From Mycolicibacterium peregrinum (GTDB taxonomy: Bacteria; Actinomycetota; Actinomycetes; Mycobacteriales; Mycobacteriaceae), in assembly GCF_002102345.1 (NCBI RefSeq), contig NZ_LQPP01000027.1, positions 62,001 through 126,000 on the forward strand: a stretch of 64,000 bases of DNA. Direction: 5' to 3'. Below the pieces are notes generated by a model. The model saw nothing but the letters and a program-made list of their open reading frames with translations, searched no databases and had not been told where the DNA came from. Made by a program: the position numbers and the translations under genes. This document shows positions 7,692 through 15,940 of this stretch, in pieces; positions within the stretch are counted from its first letter, which is position 1, and each line of letters opens with the position of its first letter.

Positions 7692-8828
7692 CTACTGCGC
7701 CGCAACCGCGGACGTTGGGACCAGGTCTGCGAGCTCCTGCTCCAAGCCGTAAAGTCCAGCGGCGTTGCGCCACAACAACTTGTCGCGCTGTTCGGCGCTG
7801 AACGCGCTGGGGACCTCGGGCTCGTTCAGTTGCCAGTGCGGGTAGCTGGAGCCGAACATCACCATGTCTTCCTTGCCGGTGAAGCCGAACCACTCGCCGG
7901 CGAACTCGGTGTCACCTGGTCCGTCCAGTGCGCCCTGGACGAAGTACACGTGCCCGGGCAGATAATCGCTGGGCATCTTGGGCGCCCACGGCGTCTGTTC
8001 CAGGTGGGGGCGGCCGAAGCAGTCCATCCGCCACATGAACGGCGTCAACAGATCCGCGGCACCGTCGGCCCAGACGAACTTCAGCGTCGGCGTCCGCTCG
8101 AACACGCCCTCGGCGATCATGTTCATCAGGTGATAGATGTAGTTGAGCGCCATGAAGCCGAGGTACTGCTCATAGGTCCGGGTCTTGCCCGACGGGGTCG
8201 GCGCGAACTGGATGCCGGCCCCGCCCTCGATGTGCACGGCCACCGGGAGCCCCGCCTCGGCAGCAGCGTCCCACAGCGGCCAGAACTGCGGCTTGCCGTA
8301 CAGCTCGCGGGACTGCATCGGGATGCCGATCTGCACCACGCGGGGGTGGTCCTTGTACTTGTCGATCTCGCGGAGTGCGCCTGCGATGTCGTCCGGATTC
8401 ACCCGGATGGTGCCGCGGAACCGCTCACCATGTTCGGGGTGTTCGAGCCAGCGGGTCACCATCATGGCGTTGTGTGCGGCGGCCAGCGCGGAACCGAGGT
8501 GGCGGTCGGGCATGATGCCGCGGGTCATGGGGTGCAGGATCGCGATGTCGACGCCGCGCTCGGTGAACAGATGCTGGGCGGCGATATCGGGATCGGAACC
8601 GGGGTACTGACGGTCCGGCCCCTTGGTGTCCTTGGCGTACTCGCCACCCGGTGCGCCATACCAGTTCATCTCGTAATCGGGGAAGCCGCGGCTGGCGAAC
8701 GGTTCCTTGAGGAAGTTCTGCCGCAGGTCCTTGTTCGATCCGAAGAAGACGTGCACGCTCGCGTCGATAAGCGGCGAGTTGACGGGCGCATGCGTCCCAC
8801 CGGGTTGCGCCGGGTCGTTGATTGCCAA
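7692..8828 (-). CDS. amidohydrolase-2 family protein with missing metal ligands
   Basis: 378 residues, aligned by eye with the adjacent amidohydrolase. The DxH aspartate is Ser24 (DASVH), the Glu-His pair reads Ala-Asp (254-255), and the C-terminal aspartate is Ser328 (GSSYPHW); only His26 and His199 remain. A normal binuclear or zinc centre seems unlikely, so this may be a structural or regulatory partner of the next gene. The TTG at 8828 is chosen because GGAGG lies six bases upstream; an ATG at 8867 lacks such support. It is the first gene of the operon and has motif-A half-sites in its upstream region. Confidence 0.75.
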   Translation of the reverse strand: MAINDPAQPGGTHAPVNSPLIDASVHVFFGSNKDLRQNFLKEPFASRGFPDYEMNWYGAPGGEYAKDTKGPDRQYPGSDPDIAAQHLFTERGVDIAILHPMTRGIMPDRHLGSALAAAHNAMMVTRWLEHPEHGERFRGTIRVNPDDIAGALREIDKYKDHPRVVQIGIPMQSRELYGKPQFWPLWDAAAEAGLPVAVHIEGGAGIQFAPTPSGKTRTYEQYLGFMALNYIYHLMNMIAEGVFERTPTLKFVWADGAADLLTPFMWRMDCFGRPHLEQTPWAPKMPSDYLPGHVYFVQGALDGPGDTEFAGEWFGFTGKEDMVMFGSSYPHWQLNEPEVPSAFSAEQRDKLLWRNAAGLYGLEQELADLVPTSAVAAQ

Positions 8829-8921
8829 GACTGTCCTCCGATGTTCGTCCGGGAACGAGCTGTGCACACCGCGATTGGCGACGTGCTTTCACGCCGGACC
8901 GTATCGCCAGTCTAGATCCAT

Positions 8922-8949
8922 ATTCTTCTATTGCAAGAACATAGTTCTC
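8922..8949. promoter_or_regulatory. motif-A composite operator, left side of divergent promoter
   Basis: ATTCTT-N7-AAGAAC-N3-GTTCTC: three consecutive half-sites of motif A with the two characteristic spacings. It lies about 95 bp upstream of the amidohydrolase start at 8828, in the divergent region shared with the acyl-CoA dehydrogenase pair. Confidence 0.55.
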
Positions 8950-9014
8950 AGATGGCGGCAGGGCTTACGCGCAGGTAGCTGCCGTGCTGGTCGGTCGCCT
9001 AGCGGCGAGTTTCG

Positions 9015-9071
9015 GAGAACGCCTACTTGCCAGAGGAGAATGTCACAACATAGAAAGAGAATGCTATTCTC
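9015..9071. promoter_or_regulatory. phased motif-A array with perfect inverted repeat, right side of divergent promoter
   Basis: GAGAAC at 9015, GAGAAT at 9036 and GAGAAT at 9057 recur every 21 bp. The last forms the inverted repeat GAGAAT-GCT-ATTCTC (9057-9071). TATTCT (9065-9070) fits a -10 box, so a bound repressor would cover the promoter of the gene at 9105. Confidence 0.6.
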
Positions 9072-9104
9072 GTCCAGACGTGACAGTGCAGCAGGAGGCG
9101 GCGG

Positions 9105-10109
9105 GTGCTACTCGAATTCGATGCCGATCAGCGGCTATGGCAGGAAACCGTGCGCGATGCGGTGACCAAACAGTGCCCGGCCACGCTGGTCCGTGAGGTG
9201 GCCGAGCAGGGTGTCGATCCGACACCGCTGTGGCAGAGCTACATCGACCAGGGCTGGACCGAGCTCACCGACTCGGAGAACGCCGTCGAGTTGGCGATCG
9301 TGCTCGAAGAACTCGGTCGGGCCACAGATCTGACGCCCTACCTGGCGACCATGACGCAGTACGCACCTCTCGCGGGGGACCGCTTCGACGCGGCTAGGGC
9401 CGGCACGGCGGTCTACAGCGGTGTGACGGCCAACCGGGATGCCACCGGCTGGGTACTGACCGGAACTGCCCGGCACGTGCTCGACGGCGACCGGGCGCAG
9501 GACCTCGCCGTGGTGACCGACGGTGGCGTGTTCCTGGTCGACGCGGCCAAGGCGGTCGTCGTTCGCAGCTCTATCTTCGATCCGGTGCTGCATGTCGCTG
9601 AGGTGTCATTCGACAACGTGCACGTCGACGACACCGACCGGGTGCACGTGGATACCGAGAAGGCGCACCACCTGGCCTTGACGGGGATGGCCATCACCAT
9701 GGTGGGTGCCTGCCAACGAGTCCTCGATCTGGCTCTCGAACATGTCAAGCAGCGTCAGCAGTTCGGCGTGGCGATCGGGTCGTTCCAGGCGGTGCAGCAC
9801 AAGGCCGTCGACATGCACGTCGCCATAGAAAGAGCACGGGCTTTGTCGTATTTCGCGGCGTTGACCATCGCCGCCGATGACCCGCGCCGGCGGTTGGCGT
9901 CGGCCATGGCCAAGGCCGCGGCCGGGGAGTGTCAGGCAGTGGTGTTCCGCCATGGGCTGCAGTTGTTCGGCGCGATGGGATTCACGTGGGAGAACGACGT
10001 GCAGTTCGCGCTCAAGCGGGCCAAGTCCGGCGAGTTGCTGTTGGGCGGCGCCGCCGAGCACCGCGCGTTGATCGCCGCCGAGTACCGCACGACCTACAGG
10101 GGACTGTAA
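9105..10109 (+). CDS. acyl-CoA dehydrogenase, short subunit of a pair
   Basis: 334 residues, shorter than the usual 380 or so. The C-terminal helical domain is clear (GACQRVLDLALEHVKQRQQF, then QLFGAMGFTWENDVQF), while the N-terminal FAD-binding part is poorly conserved. It is followed without gap by a 391-residue acyl-CoA dehydrogenase. In mycobacterial steroid degradation such adjacent unequal genes encode alpha2beta2 enzymes (for example ChsE1-ChsE2), and that is the likely arrangement here. The GTG start has AGGAGG six bases upstream. The promoter region carries motif A. Confidence 0.85.
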   Translation: MLLEFDADQRLWQETVRDAVTKQCPATLVREVAEQGVDPTPLWQSYIDQGWTELTDSENAVELAIVLEELGRATDLTPYLATMTQYAPLAGDRFDAARAGTAVYSGVTANRDATGWVLTGTARHVLDGDRAQDLAVVTDGGVFLVDAAKAVVVRSSIFDPVLHVAEVSFDNVHVDDTDRVHVDTEKAHHLALTGMAITMVGACQRVLDLALEHVKQRQQFGVAIGSFQAVQHKAVDMHVAIERARALSYFAALTIAADDPRRRLASAMAKAAAGECQAVVFRHGLQLFGAMGFTWENDVQFALKRAKSGELLLGGAAEHRALIAAEYRTTYRGL

Positions 10110-11285
10110 ATGCAGCTGACATACGATTCCGACGTCGAGGAGTTCCGCGCCGAGTTCTCCGCCTTCCTCGATGCCAACCTGCCTTCGGAAGCCCAGACGC
10201 TGGAGCGGCCCCGGTCGGTGTCGCACATGCCGCAGTGGGCCCGTGACTGGCAGCGGCTGCTCTTCGACAACGGGTGGCTGCTGCCCGCGCAACCGCCCGA
10301 GTTCGGTGGGCGCAATGCCACGGTGGTGCAGACCTTCGTCCACCTCGATGAGCTGTGCCGACGCCGGATCTACCACAGCTTCAACCCGCAGGGTGTCAAT
10401 ATCATTGCGGCATCACTTCTTTCGTTCGGTTCCGAAGAGCAGAAGCGTCGCTGGGCAGTGCCCGTGCTGCGCGGTGAGAAAACTGCATCGCTGGGTATGA
10501 GTGAGCCGAGCGCCGGTTCGGATCTCGCGTCGTTGCGCACCCGCGCTGTCCTCGATGGTGACCATTTCGTCGTCAACGGCCAGAAGGTGTGGACCTCGGG
10601 TGCCCATGACGCCGATTGGCTGCTGACCTTCGTGCGCACCGACCCGGATGCGCCGAAGCACAAGGGAATCAGCGTGTTGATCGTCCCGACCGACACTCCC
10701 GGTGTGGTGTGCCGGCCGTTCGCCGACATGACCGGCGAGGAGAACCTCGACTTCAACGAGGTCTTCTTCACCGACGCCCGGGTGCCCGCCGAGAACCTGG
10801 TCGGCCCGCTGAACGGCGGCTGGGGTGTGGCCAACGGCTCGCTCGGTCACGAGCGCACCATGATGTGGCTCGGTTTCGCCGACCGCATCGACAACATGCT
10901 GGCCGACTTTCATCCGCGCACCGAGTTGGAGCGCGACCAGTACGCCACCACGATCATGGACTACCAGGCCTTGCGGGCCATGGGATCTGCGGCCCTGGCG
11001 AAGGCGTCGCGCGGTGAGATGGACACCGCCTCGGTGTCGGTGCTCAAGCTGTTCGGGTCCGAGGCCGAGCGCAGTGCGTTCGAGAACGCGCTGACCGCCG
11101 CCGGTCCCGACGGATTGATCCACCCGGCCACGTCGGGCCCGTACGAGCACATGAACCTCGACCACTACTTCTCCAGCTGGTTCGAGCGCTACGCCCGCAG
11201 CTTCGGCGGCACGATCGCCGGTGGAACCTCGGAGATTCAGCGCAACATCATCGCCACCCAGGTGCTGGGTTTGCCCCGCCGCTGA
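10110..11285 (+). CDS. acyl-CoA dehydrogenase, long subunit of a pair
   Basis: 391 residues with the FAD/substrate motif SEPSAGSD (131-138), the VWTSGA strand and the C-terminal GGTSEIQRN signature near 370-378. The enzyme would introduce an alpha-beta double bond into an acyl-CoA and pass electrons to ETF. It begins directly after the stop of the shorter partner gene, so the two form one transcription unit. A strong hairpin follows it (11298-11359). Its substrate is unknown, but a heterotetramer with the preceding subunit would suit a bulky ring or branched side chain, as known for steroid enzymes. Confidence 0.9.
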   Translation: MQLTYDSDVEEFRAEFSAFLDANLPSEAQTLERPRSVSHMPQWARDWQRLLFDNGWLLPAQPPEFGGRNATVVQTFVHLDELCRRRIYHSFNPQGVNIIAASLLSFGSEEQKRRWAVPVLRGEKTASLGMSEPSAGSDLASLRTRAVLDGDHFVVNGQKVWTSGAHDADWLLTFVRTDPDAPKHKGISVLIVPTDTPGVVCRPFADMTGEENLDFNEVFFTDARVPAENLVGPLNGGWGVANGSLGHERTMMWLGFADRIDNMLADFHPRTELERDQYATTIMDYQALRAMGSAALAKASRGEMDTASVSVLKLFGSEAERSAFENALTAAGPDGLIHPATSGPYEHMNLDHYFSSWFERYARSFGGTIAGGTSEIQRNIIATQVLGLPRR

Positions 11286-11297
11286 GTGGCATTCAGA

Positions 11298-11359
11298 CCT
11301 CCATTGTCACGCCAGAGTGGCTTTCGAGCTCGACAGCCACTCTGGCGTGACGATGGAGG
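11298..11359. terminator. long hairpin, member of a repeated intergenic element
   Basis: Arms of 24 nt (11298-11321 and 11336-11359) pair with one G-T wobble around a 14-nt loop containing the palindrome TCGAGCTCGA. There is no U-tract. A related hairpin with the same GTCACGC...GAGTGGC core and a similar 14-nt loop is at 28451-28498. It follows the acyl-CoA dehydrogenase genes and may end that transcript. Confidence 0.6.
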
Positions 11360-11378
11360 TGAGATACCTGGTGACGCG

Positions 11379-11394
11379 GAACAAAACTTAGGTT
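11379..11394 (+). promoter_or_regulatory. motif-B operator upstream of the LLM gene
   Basis: GAACAAAACTTAGGTT matches the motif-B copy at 18636 in 13 of 16 positions. It ends on the first base of a TACAGT -10 box (11394-11399), so binding would block the promoter. Confidence 0.55.
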
Positions 11395-11399
11395 ACAGT
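11394..11399 (+). promoter_or_regulatory. -10 element of a leaderless promoter
   Basis: TACAGT fits TANNNT and lies 7 nt before the ATG at 11407. The motif-B site overlaps its first base. Confidence 0.5.
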
Positions 11400-11406
11400 C
11401 GGCGTG

Positions 11407-12369
11407 ATGTTCACGCTGCGCTTCGATATGCGTGCCCCGCATACTCCGACGACCGAGCTCTACGGCGCCGCGATCGACATGTGCGCGTGGGCCGAAACCC
11501 GGGGTGCGGTGATGGCGGTGCTGTCAGAGCACCACGGCACCGCCGACGGGCACCTGGCCGCTCCGCACATCCTTGCCTCGGCGATCGCGGCCCGCACCAG
11601 TAGTCTGGCGATTTTGCTTGCCGCCGTACCGATTCCGTTCTGGGATCCGGTGCGGCTGGCCGAGGAGATCTGTGCGCTCGACATCATCAGCCGGGGTCGG
11701 CTGTCTTATGCGTTCGGGATCGGGCACCGTGCCGAGGAGTACGAGCATTTCGGTGTGGACATGAGCACCCGGGGCAAGTTGGCCGACGAGAAGCTGGCGC
11801 TGCTGCTGCGACTGCTGGCGGGGGAGACCGTCGAGCGCGACGGCCGGCGGATCACGGTGACGCCCGGATGTGCAAGTCCGTCCGGGCCGTACCTTCTGAT
11901 CGCGGGCGGTAGCCGGGCCGCAGCGCGACGCGCGGCACGGCACGGCCTCGGGTTCATCTCGCAGACGGCCACCCCGGGGCTCAAGGAGTTCTACGAGGAC
12001 GAATGCCGAGCCAACGGCCACGAACCCGGCTTGATCCAGTTCCCGGTACCGAACACGCCCACCGCGATATTCGTGGCCGACGACCTGAACCGGGCGTGGG
12101 ATGAGTTGGGTCCCTACCTTCTTCACGATGCACGTACCGCGGCGTCCTACCGACACGGTGACGATACGGTCGCCAGTATCTCGGGGGCCGACGATGTGGC
12201 GGCGCTGCGGCAAGCCGGCGGGCCGTATCGAATCCTGACCATCGACGAGGCGGCCGGCTACCTCCGGGACGGCAGGCCACTGCCGCTGCTGCCGCTGTGC
12301 GGCGGGCTGCCGCCGGACGCCGCCTGGCCCTACCTCGAGCGGGCGGCGATGGCGGCCGAACGCGTATGA
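11407..12369 (+). CDS. luciferase-like (LLM) flavin-dependent oxidoreductase
   Basis: 320 residues of the luciferase-like monooxygenase superfamily, a TIM barrel using FMN or F420. Typical segments are SEHHGT near residue 40, the strand-turn with SRGRLSYAFGIGHR, and GGSRAAARRAARHGLGF, the phosphate-binding region. Mycobacteria use such enzymes to oxidise or ring-expand ketones and alcohols. The ATG at 11407 is preferred over the GTG at 11404 because it stands 7 nt from TACAGT. Its stop overlaps or nearly touches the next gene, so the two are co-transcribed. Motif B upstream puts it in the putative tandem-TetR regulon. Confidence 0.85.
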   Translation: MFTLRFDMRAPHTPTTELYGAAIDMCAWAETRGAVMAVLSEHHGTADGHLAAPHILASAIAARTSSLAILLAAVPIPFWDPVRLAEEICALDIISRGRLSYAFGIGHRAEEYEHFGVDMSTRGKLADEKLALLLRLLAGETVERDGRRITVTPGCASPSGPYLLIAGGSRAAARRAARHGLGFISQTATPGLKEFYEDECRANGHEPGLIQFPVPNTPTAIFVADDLNRAWDELGPYLLHDARTAASYRHGDDTVASISGADDVAALRQAGGPYRILTIDEAAGYLRDGRPLPLLPLCGGLPPDAAWPYLERAAMAAERV

Positions 12370-12395
12370 GCAGTCTTCACCGAGAGGAGTACGCC

Positions 12396-13469
12396 GTGCC
12401 GAGGTCTTTGCGGACCGTCGTCTGGGCAACCGGCGGTGTCGGGTCGATCGCGATCGACGCGGTCACTCGGCGCCCGGATCTCGAACTGGTCGGCGTCTGG
12501 GTGCACTCGCCGGCGAAGGTCGGCCGGGACGCGGGTGAGCTGGCCGGACGGCCGCCGCTCGGGGTAACCGCCACCGACGATGCCGATGCACTGATCGCGT
12601 TGTCTCCCGACTGCGTCGTGTACGCGGCGAGCGGACCGGACCGCGACGCCGGCGCGGTGCCGGACTATCTGCGCCTGTTGAACGCCGGAATCAACGTCGT
12701 ATCAACGACATCGACGGCACTGGTGTACCCGCCGGCGTACTACTCGGCAGAATGGCGAGACCAGCTGGAAGCCGCGGCCAAGGCCGGGAACTCGTCGTTC
12801 TATGCGTCGGGCGTATTTCCCGGATTCGCATCGGACCAGCTGGCACTCATGCTGGCAACCCAGTCGAAGAAGATCGACCACATCACCGTCACCGAGATAT
12901 CCCTCAACGACCACTATCCGGTGGCCGACGTGATGATGGACGGGATGGGTTTCGGGCGTTCACTGGATTTCGAACCGATGCTGAAGACCCCCGGCTTCAT
13001 CGAGATGGCGTGGAAGGCCCCGATTCATCTGATGGCCGACGCGCTGGGCGCCGAGGTGTCCGAGATCCGCGGATCGCTCGACCGGCGGATCACCGACCGC
13101 GACATCGAGGTGGCGTTCGGGACCATCGCCGCGGGAACCTGTGGTGCCGTGTGCACACGCGCTGCCGGGGTGGTGAACGGCCGGGAGGCGATCGTGATCG
13201 AGCACATCATCCGGATGTCGCGCGACGTCGCGCCCGACTGGCCGGCGTCAGAATTCGACGCCACCTATCGGGTGGACATCGAGGGAGATCCCGATGTCCA
13301 CTGCGCGATGAACCTGGGGGAGGCCGAGGGGCACGGCGCCGGGCAGGCAGCCATGGCGGCCACCGCGATGCGGGTGGTCAATGCGATTCCCTACGTCGTC
13401 GACGCACCCGCAGGCTTGTTGAGCTCACTCGACATACCGAATACGTTGCCGCGACACGCTTTCGACTAG
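12396..13469 (+). CDS. Rossmann reductase of the dihydrodipicolinate reductase/amine dehydrogenase-like family
   Basis: 357 residues beginning with a dinucleotide-binding motif WATGGVGSIAIDAV. The rest resembles mycobacterial proteins annotated as NAD(P)H-dependent amine dehydrogenase or dihydrodipicolinate reductase-like; substrates of most are unknown. The GTG start at 12396 is favoured by AGGAG six bases upstream. An ATG at 12366, overlapping the stop of the LLM gene, would add ten residues. It follows the LLM gene in the same operon and ends 7 bp before the convergent tandem-TetR gene. Confidence 0.75.
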   Translation: MPRSLRTVVWATGGVGSIAIDAVTRRPDLELVGVWVHSPAKVGRDAGELAGRPPLGVTATDDADALIALSPDCVVYAASGPDRDAGAVPDYLRLLNAGINVVSTTSTALVYPPAYYSAEWRDQLEAAAKAGNSSFYASGVFPGFASDQLALMLATQSKKIDHITVTEISLNDHYPVADVMMDGMGFGRSLDFEPMLKTPGFIEMAWKAPIHLMADALGAEVSEIRGSLDRRITDRDIEVAFGTIAAGTCGAVCTRAAGVVNGREAIVIEHIIRMSRDVAPDWPASEFDATYRVDIEGDPDVHCAMNLGEAEGHGAGQAAMAATAMRVVNAIPYVVDAPAGLLSSLDIPNTLPRHAFD

Positions 13470-13476
13470 CCCGCAG

Positions 13477-14829
13477 TCAGCGTGCGACGACACCGCGCAG
13501 GCTCGTATCCCGCACGTGGATCTGCGCTGCCCGGGTACCCAACTGCCGCAGGATGTTCTCGGGGATCCAGCCCACGCAGATGACCGTCCGGGCCAGCATC
13601 TCGTTCGACGGACTGTCGATGCTGATCTCCCCGGCCTTGATGGCCTCGGAGAGAAGCGATTTCACCTGTTTGACCCGCTTCGTGAACAGCCAGCCCGGGT
13701 TGGGGGTATCCGGGGGTGACTGCCGCATCCAGGCCAGCTGGATCCGGAACTCGTCGCCGAACTGGTCCAGCGCGTTGGTGTGGATCCAACTCAACGCATC
13801 GAGTTTCTCCACCGTCGTGCCCTCGGATCGCAGGACCTCCGTCCAGCCCACCGCGATCTTCTCGCCGAACGACTGCATGATGGCTGCGAGCAGTTCGTCC
13901 TTCGACCCGATCAGCCGGTACACGGTGCCGGTACCCATGCCTGCCGCGGAGGCGATGTCGCGCACGGTCGTGCTCTCATAGCCGCGACGGCCGAACTCCG
14001 CCCGCGCGACGGCGCGGATATGAGCGGTCTTGTCGTCGGCCTCGGAGCGGGCTTCCTCGATCCAGGTGCGCACCACCGCGTCGGCCGCCGCGAACGGGAC
14101 TGACTTGTCGAGTTCGGCGTCGGTGGGCCGGTCGGTGGACAAGCCTTCCAGCAGAATCCGGCACAGCAGGGTGGCGACCTTCTCCGGTGCGGCATTGTGG
14201 CGCATGACGTCGAGGCCGACCTGCAGCATGGTCTGGCAGATCCGGTCGGCCAGAACGGCCAGATCGATATCCGAGCGCAGGTAGCCGGCCCAGCGGGCGG
14301 CTCGCAGCGTCTGCTGCATCGCATCCAGCGTGGCCGTCGGCCGACGCTGGGCCAGGGCGACGAGGTCGGGGTTGGAACTCGGGCTCTCGTAGAACGACAT
14401 CTGAAGAGCGGCACGGTGCGCGACGGCGCACCGCGCGATATCCGAGCCGAGCTCGGCGATGCGGTCGAACGGCGACGCCGGATCGGGACCGTCCAACCGG
14501 CGCTGGGCCTGCCCGGCAATGCGGTCGAGATCCTCGTGATACCGCGCGAGCAGTTCGACCAGGATGGCTTCCTTGGATTCGAAATGGTGATAGAGACTGC
14601 CCGGCAGAATCCCGGCCGCATCGGCGATCTCCTGCAGCGACGTTCGAAGTCCCGAGGTGGCGATCAACGATGCAGCGGTCTGGAGGATCTCGGTGCGGCG
14701 CGTGCGATCCTCAGCTGCGGAGCCGGCGTCGGTTGCGCGACCTGGGGTGCGCTTGAGCGTCTTGCGCTCCCCAGGCGTTACCTGGGGACTGCCCACAGCG
14801 GCTCCACGATGATTGCTGGCTCCCGTCAT
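13477..14829 (-). CDS. tandem-domain TetR regulator, Mce3R-like
   Basis: 450 residues containing two complete TetR units. The first DNA-binding helix-turn-helix spans about 44-90 (TSLQEIADAAGILPGSLYHH), the second about 268-314 (TTVRDIASAAGMGTGTVYRL), each followed by a helical ligand domain. Two TetR domains in one chain are rare; the known mycobacterial case is Mce3R of M. tuberculosis, a repressor of the mce3 operon and of lipid genes. Here the gene is 21 kb from the mce operon. A motif-B sequence sits 15 bp upstream of the ATG and recurs at neighbouring promoters, which suggests autoregulation and control of 11.4-26.7 kb (inference). Confidence 0.85.
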   Translation of the reverse strand: MTGASNHRGAAVGSPQVTPGERKTLKRTPGRATDAGSAAEDRTRRTEILQTAASLIATSGLRTSLQEIADAAGILPGSLYHHFESKEAILVELLARYHEDLDRIAGQAQRRLDGPDPASPFDRIAELGSDIARCAVAHRAALQMSFYESPSSNPDLVALAQRRPTATLDAMQQTLRAARWAGYLRSDIDLAVLADRICQTMLQVGLDVMRHNAAPEKVATLLCRILLEGLSTDRPTDAELDKSVPFAAADAVVRTWIEEARSEADDKTAHIRAVARAEFGRRGYESTTVRDIASAAGMGTGTVYRLIGSKDELLAAIMQSFGEKIAVGWTEVLRSEGTTVEKLDALSWIHTNALDQFGDEFRIQLAWMRQSPPDTPNPGWLFTKRVKQVKSLLSEAIKAGEISIDSPSNEMLARTVICVGWIPENILRQLGTRAAQIHVRDTSLRGVVAR

Positions 14830-14843
14830 ACGTTCGGGTCACC

Positions 14844-14859
14844 GACCCAATATTTGGTT
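14844..14859. promoter_or_regulatory. motif-B operator at the tandem-TetR promoter
   Basis: GACCCAATATTTGGTT, 12 of 16 matches to the copy at 15898. It lies 15-30 bp upstream of the regulator's ATG at 14829 and abuts a second small palindrome GGGTC-ACC-GACCC (14836-14848). This is the expected place for autoregulation. Confidence 0.5.
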
Positions 14860-14899
14860 AGAGGCTACCAGAACGGCGCTGGTGGGCTGGGGATGCTGC

Positions 14900-15868
14900 T
14901 CATGCGGTGACGCCGAGCCGCTCGGTAACCGCGAATACCTCGTCGTAGATCGATCCCGGAACGGTGAACGGCTCTGTCGCAGCCACTTCCGACAGATGAG
15001 CGGCGACATCGTCGGCGGTCGGGTTGCTGTCGGCGGGTGCCAGCCAGCCCTCACCCAGCCCGACAAACACCCGGGCGAACCGGCCGGCGCAGGCAGAGAA
15101 GTTCTGATGACTGAACTCGCAGTCACGGCTGGCCAGGTACGCCACCAGGGGCGCCACCAGCTCAGGCCGGATCGCCTTGAAGAAGCCGTTGTCCTCAAGC
15201 GCTTTCGGATCGCCGAGCGTCTCGGTGACCATCCTGGAGATACCGAACGGCAGTACGGTGTTGGCCAGGATTCCGTGCGGTGCACCCTCGAGCGCGATCA
15301 CATTGGCGAGGCCGACCAGGCCCGCCTTGGCCGCAGCGTAATGGGCTTCGAGGTGTTGACCGAACATCCCTGCCGACGAGGCGATGAACACGAACCGGCC
15401 GTAGCCCTGGTTCTTCATCACCCGGAACGCAGGCTGGGACAGGTAGAAGCCGCCGTCGAGGTGCACTCGCAGCATGCGACGCCAGTCTTCCGGGGAGAGC
15501 TCGTCGAACGGGATGCTGTTGAAGATGCCCGCGTTGCTGACCACCGCGTCGAGCCGACCGAACCGTTCGACGGCGGTGCGCACGATCGCCTCGCCACCTT
15601 CGGGACTGTCGACCGAATCGTAGGACGCCACCGCGGTACCGCCGGAGGCGACGATCTCGCCGACAACCTGATCGGCCACCGCGACGTCCGAACCGTCGCC
15701 GGACATGGACCCGCCCAGATCGTTGACCACCACTGCGGCGCCACGGCGTGCCAGCTCGAGGGCGTATACCCGGCCGAGGCCGCGTCCGGCACCGGTCACC
15801 ACCGCGACCTGGTCGTTGAAGTCGATCACTTTGTAGCCCTTGCCAGTTGATGTTCCGGGTCGGATCAT
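14900..15868 (-). CDS. SDR of the peroxisomal MFE-2 (3-hydroxyacyl-CoA dehydrogenase) type
   Basis: 322 residues. The cofactor motif TGAGRGLGRVYALELARRG (25-43) with VNDLGG just after it is typical of the dehydrogenase part of multifunctional enzyme 2. The catalytic Ser is near 164 and YxxxK at Tyr177/Lys181. Such enzymes oxidise 3-hydroxyacyl-CoA esters in beta-oxidation, with NAD(H). A GTG at 15829 would give a shorter N-terminus; the ATG at 15868 has GGAG upstream and is kept. It is divergent from the VWA gene, and a motif-B site lies between the two. Confidence 0.8.
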   Translation of the reverse strand: MIRPGTSTGKGYKVIDFNDQVAVVTGAGRGLGRVYALELARRGAAVVVNDLGGSMSGDGSDVAVADQVVGEIVASGGTAVASYDSVDSPEGGEAIVRTAVERFGRLDAVVSNAGIFNSIPFDELSPEDWRRMLRVHLDGGFYLSQPAFRVMKNQGYGRFVFIASSAGMFGQHLEAHYAAAKAGLVGLANVIALEGAPHGILANTVLPFGISRMVTETLGDPKALEDNGFFKAIRPELVAPLVAYLASRDCEFSHQNFSACAGRFARVFVGLGEGWLAPADSNPTADDVAAHLSEVAATEPFTVPGSIYDEVFAVTERLGVTA

Positions 15869-15897
15869 TGACTCCGGTCGGCCCGAACTCTACGGTG

Positions 15898-15913
15898 GAA
15901 CAGATATTTGGTC
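15898..15913. promoter_or_regulatory. motif-B operator between SDR and VWA genes
   Basis: GAACAGATATTTGGTC, the best copy of motif B, lies 30 bp from the SDR ATG (minus) and 28 bp from the VWA GTG (plus), so it can serve both promoters. Confidence 0.6.
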
Positions 15914-15940
15914 AATGAGGTGCGGCTGCGGAGGTGTCAG

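Noticed and set aside
6441..8915. Long plus-strand reading frame of over 800 codons opposite the Rieske and amidohydrolase genes
   Set aside because: It has no domain or start site and lies exactly antisense to real genes; such frames are common in GC-rich DNA.
8935..8949. A KstR-type operator (AAC..GTT)
   Set aside because: The spacer is 3 nt (AAC-ATA-GTT) while KstR sites have 2, and the surrounding copies show that ATTCTC/GAGAAT is the true unit.
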